Shown: positions 21,488 to 31,831, counted from the stretch's first letter. The stretch: DNA of 44,140 nt from a virus (IMGVR_UViG_3300031566_000102:1-44140), one strand, 5' to 3'. Translations and numbers: made by a program. The notes: generated from the letters alone by a model not told the origin.

Positions 21488-24400
21488 TATAACTCCTTTT
21501 CAATTGCTTTAATATCTTTACCAAATGGTACTATATCTAAAAATTTACCTTGTTGTGCTTTATCAACTATTCCTATTAGAGGTGGCGTTATACTATTCCA
21601 TACTGCTGAACAGACCCCTCTTTGTGTCGCAGTCTTTATCGTGTATCTAGATAAGAAATTATAAATTAATAGATTCTCTAAAAATATCTCTTCTATATCT
21701 AAGTCTTCATCACTCCAAAACGATTTTATTAAATCTGCCGTTCCACCCATTAGCATTATTGAAACTTGCAATCTCAAAGCGTTCGCTAGTGCCTTCTTCG
21801 GCTCCTTTATAATCTTGCTTAGTATTTCTTTACGTGTAAAGTCTAATTGTTTAATTGCAAAAGTCTTTAACGAATATAATAATCTTGCATTTGGATTTTC
21901 TAAATATGCTAGAGGCATAGAAGCAATGTTAATCGGCTGTATTTCACTTAATCTATTATATAGATAAAATCCTACATCCTCAGTATATTTATCTGCGAGA
22001 ATATCCTTCTTTACTTGCTCAGCTTGTCCTTCATATTCATCAAATATAAAATCAAGTTCATCATTAATCTGTTTATTTCCAGCTTTTAGTTTCTTTTTTG
22101 CACTAATCCAAGTAGAGTTGACAAAGGTATTTTTACCAAATAAATCAACTTTAGTAAGTCCTGTATACTTAAATTCTACTTGAATAAACTTATGTAACCC
22201 GTCTTGAGTAGATAACTCGGACATTATACTATCGATACCCAAGTCTCTTACATCAATCTTTTTGTTTCTAATTGATTGTACTGTTGACATATAATTGTTG
22301 TTGTATAAACTAAATGCTAAGTCTCCAATCTGGGTTATAGATGTTTTTACGTTTCCAAGTGTCAAGGCGTATGTTAAGTTTTTTGCAAATTGTATCCCTC
22401 TTGAAGTTTGTTTAAAATCAATTATACCAGATAATCCACGCTTTAATATACGTTCTTCGTCTATGCTTAGTTTTTGCTGTGAAGCTAGTTCATAAACGAT
22501 TTGCCCTACGCTGTCCTCTAAACTACCATTTTGCATTAGTTCAACCTGTTCTTCTAAAAGTTTTAATTCTTTCTTAGCTTTTTCAGTAGGATTTTTATCT
22601 ATTTGATTTCTCTTTCTTTTGATTGCTGTTCTCAGAGTGGAAATATCTTTTCTCTCAGTTCCGAACAGTTTTTTCTGCTCAATTAGTTTAGTCGTACTCT
22701 CAACATATTTTATCAAGGCATCTGTAGTATCCAAGTAGAACTCGTTTAAGTCTGCATCAATTTCTTGTATGTTTCTTTCGTATTTAATATTTCCTATTCT
22801 CTTTAGAGTTATCACATCCCTTGGTATGTAGCCCCTAAGAAAATTATTTACAAACTTAGCTCTTTCATCAAGTGTCATGTCATTAAAGAACTTTTCTTGT
22901 TTTAAAGCCCTCATTATTTCTGAGTATTGCTCAGTCTGTTCAATATAAGATAGGAAAGCCTCTTTTTGTTTTGGGTCTACCATACGTGGTATATAGTCTT
23001 GTAAGAACCCTACATCAACACCAACTTCTTTTAGCTCTCCATATATTCTATTTAATTCCTCAGCCACACTATCAAAATCTTTTTTCAAATCGTATTTATT
23101 AAGCAATGAGTCTAATTGTATTTTATAAGCTTTTCCTACTTCTATATTTTCTTTATTTGCACTAATATTTTTTAACAAGAAATCTATTGTATAATAATCT
23201 TCTTTTTGTACTTTATTCTTTTTAAGTTGTGCCAGTTTATCATTAAATGGTTTGATTTTTTCAAATGATTTTTTCTGTTCAATTCCAGTAGTGTATAAAT
23301 ATTTATTTATCTTTAACCATAACTTAGGTGATATTTTTTCAATCATGCTTGATACTGGACGTGTAATAGAATCAAACCCATCTTTAACACTAAAAGAGCC
23401 ATCTTTTACGTTTATTGCAGTTTTTCTAAAGAATCTTGTGTTATTAGTAGTTTTCTTTAAGATATTATTTTGTATATTTGTTTGTACATCAATTGCTATT
23501 CTTTCGTTCTCTTGTTTCTGTGCAATTTCATTCATTACACCATCATCTTTTAAAGCTTCTTCTATTAATGCTGGTCTATTTCTTTCTTTAGGGTTTAAAT
23601 TCTTAAGTTTTCTTATTTTATCAATATCAACTTCTTGGTCTATGCTATTAAGAGTCTTTTGTAGTTCTTCTCTTCTTAAAGAATCTTCAATATTTTCTTC
23701 TGATATCTGTGTATTTCCAGCAAGTTCTTCATTAATCTTATTTAAGAGTTCATTTATTGTTGGGCGTTCTGTTGACTCTGGGAAGTATCCAGCATCAAAT
23801 AGTCTTTGTGCAACAGCATCTGGCGTTACATCTTGACCTTGATTATTTACAGGGCTTTTTCTTAGTACAAATGGAGCTTGTTTTGTTATTTCACTAGAAG
23901 CTAAATCACCTTGTTCGTCAAATATTCCACCGTTTTCTTTTATGAATTGTACTATTCCTTTTGGCTTCTTAATTAAGTCTAGTTCTTTTTGTGTTTGTTC
24001 GTATACGTCCAATGTTTCTAGTAAAGTATTTTCATCAAGGTTTATATTCTCGCCACGTGCTTCTTCTATAAGAACTTCAGCTTGCGTTTTTCCCTCTAAA
24101 CTCTTTCTTTTCTCATCTATTGCTTTCTTTACTTCCGCAATGCCATTATCAATATTATTACCGTAGTTAGTAGTATTATCATTTTGTCTCCTTAGAATAT
24201 CCACAGTTTGTTTTTGTATGTCTGGGCTTTCATTTATTCTTTTAGCGATTGATTGCGATAGTTCTTCTGCTGTCTTAGGACTCATGCCTTTTTCTTGCAG
24301 TCTTCTACTACCAACTGAACTCATACCAGCTATTCCGCCACCTGTTAAACCACCTAGAACCATGGAGTAACCGATATCTTTTAATGTGTTTTCAAAGCTC

Positions 24401-25263
24401 TTTTCTCTTCCACCAAATCCTTGTGTTCCAATTTCTTCAACAATTGATTGAGAACCTTCCTGAATAGCCTCTGTTGCGAATCCTTCTATAACGTTCTTTA
24501 CTAATTTATCACCCTTTAAAACCTTTAAAAAGCGGTCTAATCCAATATATTCTAATGCTGCTGTTGGTATAGCGATTAAAGTTGCCACGTCTTCGGCTCT
24601 TTGTGCATCTCCAGTATTTTGAAAAACTTCCTCAGAAACTTGTTGTTGTTGTGTTATTCCAAACATACTTGCCATTGTAGTTGGTGAACGTGATACTACA
24701 GACATACCTAATTGTGCAAATACACTTCCTAAATCAAAAGCAACACCATCATATTCAGTTTTAGCAATTCCTAGGTTCTCTCTGTACTTCTGGTTTGTTT
24801 TTGCAATTTCCCCTAATTCTACTGCAATATTATTTTCCCACTCGCTCATCTCTTTGGTTACTTCTTTGCGAGTTTTACCCTTAATATTTAATTCACGTTG
24901 TGCAATTGCTCTTGCTCCAATCTTTGTGCCGAATCTTTTTATAGCTTGTCCAGTGCTTATTACTTCATTTGCAACACCTCTACTAACATCTTGAAATAAA
25001 TTACTATTCTTTCCTACGTAATCTTGAATAAAGTTATCATCTATCTTTTGTTGTCCAAAGTATTTTTCTCTTGGTGTATTTTTAACTTGAGTGTCTGTCA
25101 TATAAGATATTTTAGGAGCATCGTTTAAATCTGTATTTACTACAGTATTATTGCTTAAAACGCTTTTAGGAGCGTCTTCTACTATTCGTGTTGGCTTGCT
25201 TGGGTCAAACACTGGTTTTGTATCTTCTACTATTCGCGATGGTTTGCTTGGGTCAAATCCCAC
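21487..25263 (-). CDS. Large internal virion protein (T7 gp16-like role), 1258 aa
   Basis: The position after gp14/gp15-like genes, the size and the long helical sequence fit the ejected internal core protein. The N-terminus has two near-identical copies of FDPSKPxRIVED (residues 3-14 and 18-29). Ala/Gly-rich amphipathic or membrane segments occur near 170-320 (SMVLGGLTGGGIAGM). No lytic transglycosylase or peptidase motif is evident. Long coiled coils fill 380-900. It presumably enters the host envelope during DNA ejection. The start overlaps the upstream stop. Confidence 0.7.
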   Translation of the reverse strand: MGFDPSKPSRIVEDTKPVFDPSKPTRIVEDAPKSVLSNNTVVNTDLNDAPKISYMTDTQVKNTPREKYFGQQKIDDNFIQDYVGKNSNLFQDVSRGVANEVISTGQAIKRFGTKIGARAIAQRELNIKGKTRKEVTKEMSEWENNIAVELGEIAKTNQKYRENLGIAKTEYDGVAFDLGSVFAQLGMSVVSRSPTTMASMFGITQQQQVSEEVFQNTGDAQRAEDVATLIAIPTAALEYIGLDRFLKVLKGDKLVKNVIEGFATEAIQEGSQSIVEEIGTQGFGGREKSFENTLKDIGYSMVLGGLTGGGIAGMSSVGSRRLQEKGMSPKTAEELSQSIAKRINESPDIQKQTVDILRRQNDNTTNYGNNIDNGIAEVKKAIDEKRKSLEGKTQAEVLIEEARGENINLDENTLLETLDVYEQTQKELDLIKKPKGIVQFIKENGGIFDEQGDLASSEITKQAPFVLRKSPVNNQGQDVTPDAVAQRLFDAGYFPESTERPTINELLNKINEELAGNTQISEENIEDSLRREELQKTLNSIDQEVDIDKIRKLKNLNPKERNRPALIEEALKDDGVMNEIAQKQENERIAIDVQTNIQNNILKKTTNNTRFFRKTAINVKDGSFSVKDGFDSITRPVSSMIEKISPKLWLKINKYLYTTGIEQKKSFEKIKPFNDKLAQLKKNKVQKEDYYTIDFLLKNISANKENIEVGKAYKIQLDSLLNKYDLKKDFDSVAEELNRIYGELKEVGVDVGFLQDYIPRMVDPKQKEAFLSYIEQTEQYSEIMRALKQEKFFNDMTLDERAKFVNNFLRGYIPRDVITLKRIGNIKYERNIQEIDADLNEFYLDTTDALIKYVESTTKLIEQKKLFGTERKDISTLRTAIKRKRNQIDKNPTEKAKKELKLLEEQVELMQNGSLEDSVGQIVYELASQQKLSIDEERILKRGLSGIIDFKQTSRGIQFAKNLTYALTLGNVKTSITQIGDLAFSLYNNNYMSTVQSIRNKKIDVRDLGIDSIMSELSTQDGLHKFIQVEFKYTGLTKVDLFGKNTFVNSTWISAKKKLKAGNKQINDELDFIFDEYEGQAEQVKKDILADKYTEDVGFYLYNRLSEIQPINIASMPLAYLENPNARLLYSLKTFAIKQLDFTRKEILSKIIKEPKKALANALRLQVSIMLMGGTADLIKSFWSDEDLDIEEIFLENLLIYNFLSRYTIKTATQRGVCSAVWNSITPPLIGIVDKAQQGKFLDIVPFGKDIKAIEKEL

Positions 25264-26705
25264 TATTTATTCCTCCATTCTAAAACATTACCATTAGAAT
25301 CCCTTCTGATTTCATATAAAACTCCATCTTGTTCTTCTGTTTTCCATCCACCATTATCAAGTTTAACACCCGTTGTCTTTGCCTCAGGGTTTAGTGGATA
25401 AATCTTATTGCCTACTATAGCTGATTGTGCATCGCTTCTTTGTGTTTTTAACTGCATGTATTTCTGCGTATTCTCTTGAAATAGTTCCTGTGCTCTTAGT
25501 TTATCGTCAATAACATTTGAATTTAAAGTAATGTTCTCTTGTTTTAATTGTTTAATAGTGTCTTCGTATATTCCAACGAATTCAGAATCTTGAAGGTCTG
25601 AATTATCTTTAAACTGGGCTTTAATATCTTTTGTTAATTGCTCATTTACAGAAGTAAAAAATGGTAATCCTCCTTCTCCTAATTCGTCTCTTTCTATCAT
25701 TCCAGTAAATACTGCATTAGTCTTTGAAATATAGCCTTTATACTGTGCATCTGTTATTTCATAATTAGCATATGCGGATTTAACTGATTCTCTAAAGCTT
25801 ATTAAATCATCTACATTATTTAAATCTTTATTCTTTATAACATCTTGTCCTCCTTCCTGTCCAATATTAAATCTTTGAAACTCCGACTCAAGTGATGTTT
25901 GCACTTCTATATCTAAGGCAGCTTTTTTTAAAGATGAATCGCTAGTCTTCATATCTTTTTCTAAGCTGTTTTTCCTGTTCTCAACTTGTCTTATATATGA
26001 TTTCATCTCATCAATTGCTTCTACACTTCCGAGCTTATTTTGTATATCTTCATTACCTATTAAGCTCCTAGCTTGCTCTATATCAGTTCCAGCTACGCCT
26101 TTTATATAGTTAGCATATAGGTTTTCAGTTTGTATTCTTGCCAATTTTTCTAGTTTATCTCTAGATACTAGTGTTGAACCAGCTATAACATTTGCTTTAA
26201 CAGATGTTTCTGCATTCTTTAACAAGTCTATATCTAAGTTTTCACCAGCCCTATATGCAACTAAATTGTTATTCCTTGCTGTTTCTTCTACGCTATTTGA
26301 ATATTCTTGTACTTCAAGTCCTCTTTGTGTAGTATCAACGTTTAAACTGTTCTTTACTCTATATTGTGTAAAAGATTGTTCAAGTAATCCTCTTGCGTTT
26401 CCAGATAAACTATCATTATCTAAATATTGTTGCTTTTTTTCTTCGTATAAACTATTCCATTGTTTTTTATAGTCAGAAGAATTGCCAATTGTATTCTTTA
26501 ATTCTTCCTCTGCATTCTGCATATCTACTTGGAATCTTGAATATTCCTCAGTTACTTTAGTTGCGTCTTTTGCTTGCTTATACTTCATTCCAACTTGTGC
26601 AGAAGTGAATAGTAAATTAGACGCACTTTGTGCAAGCCCAACATTACTAGCCTTTGACGATACTTGTGGAATAAATCTATCTTGTAAAACTGGAATACTT
26701 GCCAT
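25263..26705 (-). CDS. Internal virion protein (T7 gp15-like role), 480 aa
   Basis: The protein is long, mostly alpha-helical, and rich in Gln, Asn, Glu and Lys. It begins MASIPVLQDRFIPQVSSKAS, with heptad stretches through about residue 400 and a short beta-like C-terminus. It sits between the gp14-like and gp16-like genes, as gp15 does in T7, and both junctions overlap by one base. It is inferred to form part of the ejected inner core. Sequence similarity to T7 gp15 is not evident by eye. Confidence 0.65.
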   Translation of the reverse strand: MASIPVLQDRFIPQVSSKASNVGLAQSASNLLFTSAQVGMKYKQAKDATKVTEEYSRFQVDMQNAEEELKNTIGNSSDYKKQWNSLYEEKKQQYLDNDSLSGNARGLLEQSFTQYRVKNSLNVDTTQRGLEVQEYSNSVEETARNNNLVAYRAGENLDIDLLKNAETSVKANVIAGSTLVSRDKLEKLARIQTENLYANYIKGVAGTDIEQARSLIGNEDIQNKLGSVEAIDEMKSYIRQVENRKNSLEKDMKTSDSSLKKAALDIEVQTSLESEFQRFNIGQEGGQDVIKNKDLNNVDDLISFRESVKSAYANYEITDAQYKGYISKTNAVFTGMIERDELGEGGLPFFTSVNEQLTKDIKAQFKDNSDLQDSEFVGIYEDTIKQLKQENITLNSNVIDDKLRAQELFQENTQKYMQLKTQRSDAQSAIVGNKIYPLNPEAKTTGVKLDNGGWKTEEQDGVLYEIRRDSNGNVLEWRNK

Positions 26706-27079
26706 TATCTACCACCTCCAGCTTGAAGTCCTGCTGATGTTCCTTGAAGAATAGACGAAATAAACGCATTTCTTCCGCTTCTCTTTAATGCTTTAGCTTG
26801 GTTTGCTCCAGATTCTCTAACTCTATTTGCTTGCTCTTTTCCACGTGCTAGAGTGTCTTTAAGTAGTAATAACGGGCTTCCACTCAAATCAATACCACTT
26901 GCAAGGAATCTTGATTTTTGAGTTTGTTTTAGAGTCTCAGCTCCACGCTCTATCATTATAGCTTGTTGTTCTGTATTTTCTAAAGTTAATTCAGCATTGC
27001 GTTCAGCTTCTTTCTTTTGTTGGTAACCACTATAAGCTCCTGTTACGGCTCCCGCTCCCGCTAATAATAAAGTTGACAT
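26705..27079 (-). CDS. Internal virion protein (T7 gp14-like role), 124 aa
   Basis: An Ala/Gly-rich N-terminus (LLLAGAGAVTGAYSGYQQKKEAERNAEL) is followed by a helix with FLASGIDLSGSPLLLL near residues 58-73 and a Gly-rich tail. This matches the small ejected protein of podoviruses (T7 gp14), which inserts in the outer membrane. It lies in the expected slot between the gp13-like and gp15-like genes with one-base overlaps. Confidence 0.65.
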   Translation of the reverse strand: MSTLLLAGAGAVTGAYSGYQQKKEAERNAELTLENTEQQAIMIERGAETLKQTQKSRFLASGIDLSGSPLLLLKDTLARGKEQANRVRESGANQAKALKRSGRNAFISSILQGTSAGLQAGGGR

Positions 27080-27519
27080 TACATTAGCCTCCTATACATA
27101 TAATATTTTGTTTCTTCATCAAATCCTACTAGTTCGCTTTCTTTTTCAAAATTCATAAATTCAATCCATTTTACAAACGCTGGACTTATTAGAGATTGCC
27201 AACGTCTAATATTATTGTCTTTAGAAAATGCCTGTATAAGTTTTTCAGTAATTTGCACTACATTTTTTTTATATTCTGTCGTATACTTGCTTCTTATAAT
27301 CCAGCATTCAGCTACACCTTTTCGTAAAATTCTTGCTCCTATTGCAAAAACTATCTTATCATCTATCATAACTGTATAAGCTTCATCATTTTCGCTATAT
27401 ATAATCTCGGTATTTCCTTTCAATGATTCAACATCTCCTTGATAGTCTGCTAGTTCAAACAAGTTTAAATGTGCTGGGTGATATATTTTAAGATTAATTT
27501 TGGTCATTTGTTTCCACAT
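27079..27519 (-). CDS. GNAT-like virion-module protein (DUF2833/gp13-like), 146 aa
   Basis: The protein has an acetyltransferase-like layout: AYTVMIDDKIVFAIGARILRKGVAECWIIRS in the middle, then helices and a C-terminal NFEKESELVGFDEETKYYMYRRL typical of GNAT ends. T7-like phages carry such a gene (DUF2833, gp13) after the tail tube protein B gene, as here. Catalytic activity is not shown. The start at 27519 lies inside the upstream gene; the ATG at 27507 is an alternative. Confidence 0.6.
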   Translation of the reverse strand: MWKQMTKINLKIYHPAHLNLFELADYQGDVESLKGNTEIIYSENDEAYTVMIDDKIVFAIGARILRKGVAECWIIRSKYTTEYKKNVVQITEKLIQAFSKDNNIRRWQSLISPAFVKWIEFMNFEKESELVGFDEETKYYMYRRLM

Positions 27520-29746
27520 TTCCAGTTATTAATTGAATAGATAACGGTACAGATAGTTCTTGTGTAATATAAATATTCTTTTCTTGTTCGTAGTTATCAT
27601 ATATAGTTATTTCTTTTAATCCAGTATAAGGCAATATAGCTCTACCGTTGGTTTGTGGTGGTCCATATAATACAGTTGCCAAATTATAAAGATTAGTTCC
27701 TATTTTACCGCCTATTCCATTAATAACGGAAAGTGCAAATCTTTTAAAATGTTGTTTTTGTATTCTTGAGTTTCCTTTAGAAGAACCACCTTGAACAACC
27801 ATAGTTTTAAGTAAGCCATTATATTTTAATCCTATTGTTGCTTGAGAAGCTTGTTTTGGAATAGTAACCTCACCAGATGCCACAGTATAGTCTCCGCTTA
27901 CTTCAAATCCATCAGAAATGATAGTAACAGCCTTTCCTTCTAAATGGTCTAAACCATCAAAAGTATTTTTTGTAAAATACCACGAACCAGCTGTAATTAC
28001 ACTTGTTGAAGCAAAATCAGAAATAATATTACAAGTAACTTCTGTTGCTGAAGTGTAAGCTACAATTTTAGCAACTCCTGTTCCGTTCTTTTCCCATATC
28101 TCACGTCCAACATCGGAACTAGCGAATAAAGCACCGCCTGCCGTAAATGTAATACTATTTCCTGTAGTAGCAGAAGGTATCATTGTTTGCGTTGAATTTG
28201 TACTATCAGAACCGTCATATTGAATAAAACTATCAACGTTGTTATAACCCTTTTGTGCTTGCCATGTAGCAAATTCATAGTTTGTTTTGTCAGTAGCTTC
28301 AACTTTTGTATAATAGTCAAAGAAGTTAGGCATTTTTTGATATGAACCTAAGTACTCTATATATCGTACAGTAGAGCCTCCTACAGTCCTATTACACACA
28401 ACATATAACTTATCCCCCCCTGTATCCTGTGGAAGCGAAGCAACGCTCTCTATAGTGCCTTCTGTTTGAAATCTAAACCAAGCTGTTACAACTTGGTTAG
28501 GCAAATAGTTAAGTCCTAATAATTCCCCACTAGAACTTACACACCAAGAAATATTTTCATCTGATTCTTGCATTGCTATTTGAGTAACGTTATTTCCCAA
28601 TATATCATTAGAAAGTAAATTTACATCTATGATCTCGTAACCATCAACACCAAAGTTATAATTTACAGTATTTAGTCGTTGGCCCGTATCATTTATAAAG
28701 AATATTGTATTATTTTTTATTATAGTAGCAACTGTACTACTACCATCTGTTGCTATGGTTTTAACGTTTGGAGGGTTTATTACACTTATTATTGCACTTG
28801 TATCCGAAGGGCTTAAATCTAAAACCCTTCTTTTACTTGCACAAAATAAATTTTTATCATTACTTGCAATCCATCTTATACCAGGTGAGAATAAAGCACT
28901 TGTAAATAAAAAAGCATCTTCTTCCTCAGCACCAGTTGTAAAATCATCATAGTTTGTTGTACCATCATCAGATGGAACTTTACTACCCCATAAATTATTA
29001 ACACTACCTATGTATCTTCTTCCTTGAAAAAACCATACTGAGGTAGGAACTGGGCTGAAAGACCATGTGTCTACTGCAAGAGCGGTTGGTAATAGTGTTT
29101 CAACTGTCGCACTTACAACTGTCGCGGAAGTATAAGCTGTTATTTTAGCATAATCACTACTTGCCCCACTTCTTATTTTGACATATCTGCCAACATCTGT
29201 TGCTAAAAATAAACTTGCACTTGCTGTCAATGTTATGTTTCCACTTGTAGCGGAAGCCTGAATTGTTGTTGCTATTAAGTTTTCTTGTATAAATGGTGGC
29301 TCGTCATAAATAACTGTTGATAAAGAAAACGTATCTGTTGCAGTTTGTGTCAATATGTATTCAGCATGAATGCCATCACACAAATACATTACGTTTTGTT
29401 CTTGGTCTGCTTGTATATTAAATAAGTCCGCTGTTCTGTATGGACTTGCTATTTCTGCAACTTGAGTATTATCTCTATATACTGTTAAGAATAAATTGGT
29501 AAAGACCAGTAAATATTTCTTATTATCAACTGAAATAAATGTTTTTAATACAGCTTCGTTGTTAGATTTTGTTGCTTTTACAAATCCAAATCCCTCTCTA
29601 TATCTTGCGTTTCCTTCTTTCGTTATAAGCCAATTCTTAATATATTCACACGAACTATAGTATTTGTCTAGTCTTGTCGCACAACGAAGCCCTTTACTTA
29701 TCTCTCCGCCGTTAAAACTATCTTGTGTCCATATAAAACTTGCCAT
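27494..29746 (-). CDS. Tail tubular protein B / nozzle (T7 gp12-like), 750 aa
   Basis: The N-terminus (FNGGEISKGLRCATRLDKYYSSCEYIKNWLITKEGNARYREGF in part) has the F-x-G-G-E-x-S...R-D...Y-x-x-G-x...N-x...G-x...R-x-G pattern of podovirus nozzle proteins. The rest is beta-rich, with two similar inserts (SATSGNITLTASASLFLATDVG and the later FTAGGALFASSDVGREIW region) that look like duplicated domains. Six copies would form the tail nozzle below the gp11-like adaptor encoded just upstream. Confidence 0.8.
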   Translation of the reverse strand: MASFIWTQDSFNGGEISKGLRCATRLDKYYSSCEYIKNWLITKEGNARYREGFGFVKATKSNNEAVLKTFISVDNKKYLLVFTNLFLTVYRDNTQVAEIASPYRTADLFNIQADQEQNVMYLCDGIHAEYILTQTATDTFSLSTVIYDEPPFIQENLIATTIQASATSGNITLTASASLFLATDVGRYVKIRSGASSDYAKITAYTSATVVSATVETLLPTALAVDTWSFSPVPTSVWFFQGRRYIGSVNNLWGSKVPSDDGTTNYDDFTTGAEEEDAFLFTSALFSPGIRWIASNDKNLFCASKRRVLDLSPSDTSAIISVINPPNVKTIATDGSSTVATIIKNNTIFFINDTGQRLNTVNYNFGVDGYEIIDVNLLSNDILGNNVTQIAMQESDENISWCVSSSGELLGLNYLPNQVVTAWFRFQTEGTIESVASLPQDTGGDKLYVVCNRTVGGSTVRYIEYLGSYQKMPNFFDYYTKVEATDKTNYEFATWQAQKGYNNVDSFIQYDGSDSTNSTQTMIPSATTGNSITFTAGGALFASSDVGREIWEKNGTGVAKIVAYTSATEVTCNIISDFASTSVITAGSWYFTKNTFDGLDHLEGKAVTIISDGFEVSGDYTVASGEVTIPKQASQATIGLKYNGLLKTMVVQGGSSKGNSRIQKQHFKRFALSVINGIGGKIGTNLYNLATVLYGPPQTNGRAILPYTGLKEITIYDNYEQEKNIYITQELSVPLSIQLITGNVETNDQN

Positions 29747-30381
29747 TAAGAATATACCTCCGATGGGTAAGAAGAAACCGCCCTTTGATTTACATAATTA
29801 GAGGAGTTTACTACAATAGGGGGATTCTGTGAGTTATTTACTGATACTGCTTTAATCTCGTATTTATCATATTCTTGCATTACATTTGCAAGTGTTGAAC
29901 TGCTAGAACCGAGAGTTTTATAAAGTTGTTTCGCCAAAGAAAGGGAAAGAAGCATTACAAATAATCTACTCATCTCACTAACTATTTCTACATTCCTTGT
30001 ATATGATATATAGTAAGGAGCGGATAAATCTGTCAATATTCTGTTTCCTTCTAATTCATACATTTTTCTATTTGTATTTACTATTATTGAGCCGTTTGAA
30101 TAGTGTAAAGCGTTAAATCTTAGTAAATCTGATGGCAACTCACTTGATTTATAAGACCATTTAAACGCTGGAGTTTCACTAGAAGCGGATACTGAAACCC
30201 TACTTTTTGCAAAACTCCAATCATAAGCCTCTAAAAGAGCTTGACGAGTAATATCATAATATAAAGCACAGTCTTTTTCTTCTTTAGTCGTTGGGCTATC
30301 TATAGAAACAACTCTTGTTGATATTCCTAAATGTCCGATTGCTAAATTACAAATACCTGCTTTAGAATTAATTACAGCCAT
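29746..30381 (-). CDS. Tail tubular protein A / adaptor (T7 gp11-like), 211 aa
   Basis: ICNLAIGHLGISTRVVSIDSPTTKEEKDC, followed by YDITRQALLEAYDWSFAK, is the usual start of podovirus gp11-type adaptor proteins. It would form a ring between portal and nozzle. It overlaps the nozzle gene by one base, as is common, and follows the 302-aa structural gene by 10 bases. Length is close to T7 gp11. Confidence 0.82.
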   Translation of the reverse strand: MAVINSKAGICNLAIGHLGISTRVVSIDSPTTKEEKDCALYYDITRQALLEAYDWSFAKSRVSVSASSETPAFKWSYKSSELPSDLLRFNALHYSNGSIIVNTNRKMYELEGNRILTDLSAPYYISYTRNVEIVSEMSRLFVMLLSLSLAKQLYKTLGSSSSTLANVMQEYDKYEIKAVSVNNSQNPPIVVNSSNYVNQRAVSSYPSEVYS

Positions 30382-30390
30382 TTAAAACTC

Positions 30391-31299
30391 CTAATTTACT
30401 GTTGCACTAAATGGGGTAGCCTCGCTTCCACCACTTTGTGTTATATTACTTTCAACAAGGAATAGCCCTGTTGCAACGTCTGTAAACTTAAACCAGTCCC
30501 CAGCTTTTCCACCTGTTGCTGAACCATCTAAAGTTACAGTATCATCTGCACTTTCAGCTTTCCACGCGTAGCCAGCATCAGCATCATCATCAACACCAAA
30601 TGCCATACCAAGAAAGCTATCCGCTGAGGAAGCTGCTTTAATTGTCGTTGTGTTAGATGTTATTGTTGCTGCAATCATAACCATAAATATATCACCTGTT
30701 CCTGTTGCTGCTGGCAAAGTTAAGGCCGCGCCGTCCAAGTCAGTTAAATATATAATCTTGTTAGCATGCAATGCAGAAGTAATTTCTAAAGTAGTTGGAT
30801 CAACAGAAGCAACAACTCTTGTTGAAGCATCACACATTGAGTTAATCTCTTCAGTCGTTGCTAATATACCACTTAAAGTATCAGCTTCAGCAATAGTAAC
30901 CTGTGCTGTACTTTGTACTAAATGCGAAGCCGCTATACCTGGGTCATCTAAATTGACTACAGTTGCTTGCCCCATTGCATTAACATTAATATCAACTGCC
31001 GTATCTCCAGTTTGGTCGTCTGCGGTTATAGTTACATAACCTTTTGAAGCTGTTGAAGGATATATTTTAATATCTCCAGCAGTTCCACTTTTGCCAATAC
31101 TTACAGTGTCATCAAAGCCATTAGTTCCAGTCCAAACGTTATTGCTGTCTATAACACCACCAGCGTTAAAGTTTGCTACTGTAGTTAATTGTGGTTTTGC
31201 ATTTGTACTTGTAAAAATTGGCACTAAATAAGTATCTAAAACAGATGTAAGCGTAGCCATCTTTGTAGTTCTAATACTTTCTAAACCTAGTTTGCTCAT
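30391..31299 (-). CDS. Beta-rich virion protein, possible head fibre or decoration, 302 aa
   Basis: The protein is Ala/Thr/Asp-rich with short beta repeats. It includes GNGF-DTVSIGKSGTAGDIKIYPST and TLPAATGTGDIFMVMIAA, a stretch often seen in phage head-decoration or fibre proteins. The N-terminus is helical. It has an excellent RBS (AGGAGATTAATATG) and lies between the 160-aa gene and the gp11-like gene. A hairpin (31316-31332) separates it from the upstream gene, perhaps adjusting mRNA levels. The exact role is unproven. Confidence 0.55.
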   Translation of the reverse strand: MSKLGLESIRTTKMATLTSVLDTYLVPIFTSTNAKPQLTTVANFNAGGVIDSNNVWTGTNGFDDTVSIGKSGTAGDIKIYPSTASKGYVTITADDQTGDTAVDINVNAMGQATVVNLDDPGIAASHLVQSTAQVTIAEADTLSGILATTEEINSMCDASTRVVASVDPTTLEITSALHANKIIYLTDLDGAALTLPAATGTGDIFMVMIAATITSNTTTIKAASSADSFLGMAFGVDDDADAGYAWKAESADDTVTLDGSATGGKAGDWFKFTDVATGLFLVESNITQSGGSEATPFSATVN

Positions 31300-31315
31300 A
31301 TTAATCTCCTAATAT

Positions 31316-31332
31316 GGGGAGCAAAGCTCCCC
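31316..31332 (-). other. Intercistronic hairpin in the capsid operon
   Basis: GGGGAGC (31316-31322) and GCTCCCC (31326-31332) form a perfect 7-bp stem with a 3-base loop, between the 160-aa and 302-aa genes. No T-run follows on the minus strand, so it is more likely a partial attenuator or an RNA-stabilising or processing element than a full terminator. Confidence 0.6.
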
Positions 31333-31338
31333 TAATTG

Positions 31339-31821
31339 TTACATTATGTATTCTATTAAAACAGCTACAGTTCCTGCAGCAGTTCCTACAGTATTTGCAG
31401 TCAATACCAAATCGTAATATTCAGGTTCATCACCTAAACTTACGCCTAACATTTCATACAAAGCTTCAGAAGAGTCTTCAACTGGAAGGTCTTTTATTCC
31501 CGATAATTCAGAACCACAGATATGAGCCGAACTTAAATCAAGAGCATCTGCAAAAAAATCTGCATCTACTACTGCACTTCCGTTTTCAGAAGTCTGATAA
31601 ATTCCAACATCATAATCAGTTCCTGCTGTAACAGCATCGTTTCTGATTTCAATATTTTTAACAATTACACTAGATGGTAATTTTGCTATTCTATATTTAG
31701 ATGTGTCATCATCAGCAGCAGCTACTTCAAAAGTTACTATTGACGAATATAAAACCGAACCACTAGCTTCACGTGCGTTGATGTGTTTGCTAGTATTTAC
31801 ATAAGCGTTTACTACAGCCAT
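31339..31821 (-). CDS. Probable head decoration protein, 160 aa
   Basis: This is a beta-rich 160-aa protein directly after the major capsid gene (10-base gap). It has AVVNAYVNTSKHINAREASG at the start, RIAKLPSSVIVKNIEIRND in the middle and a strand-like C-terminus (YYDLVLTANTVGTAAGTVAVLIEYIM). Gene order right after the capsid gene, size and composition fit a capsid decoration or stabilising protein. No specific family is recognised. Confidence 0.55.
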   Translation of the reverse strand: MAVVNAYVNTSKHINAREASGSVLYSSIVTFEVAAADDDTSKYRIAKLPSSVIVKNIEIRNDAVTAGTDYDVGIYQTSENGSAVVDADFFADALDLSSAHICGSELSGIKDLPVEDSSEALYEMLGVSLGDEPEYYDLVLTANTVGTAAGTVAVLIEYIM

Positions 31822-31831
31822 GTTAATTCTC

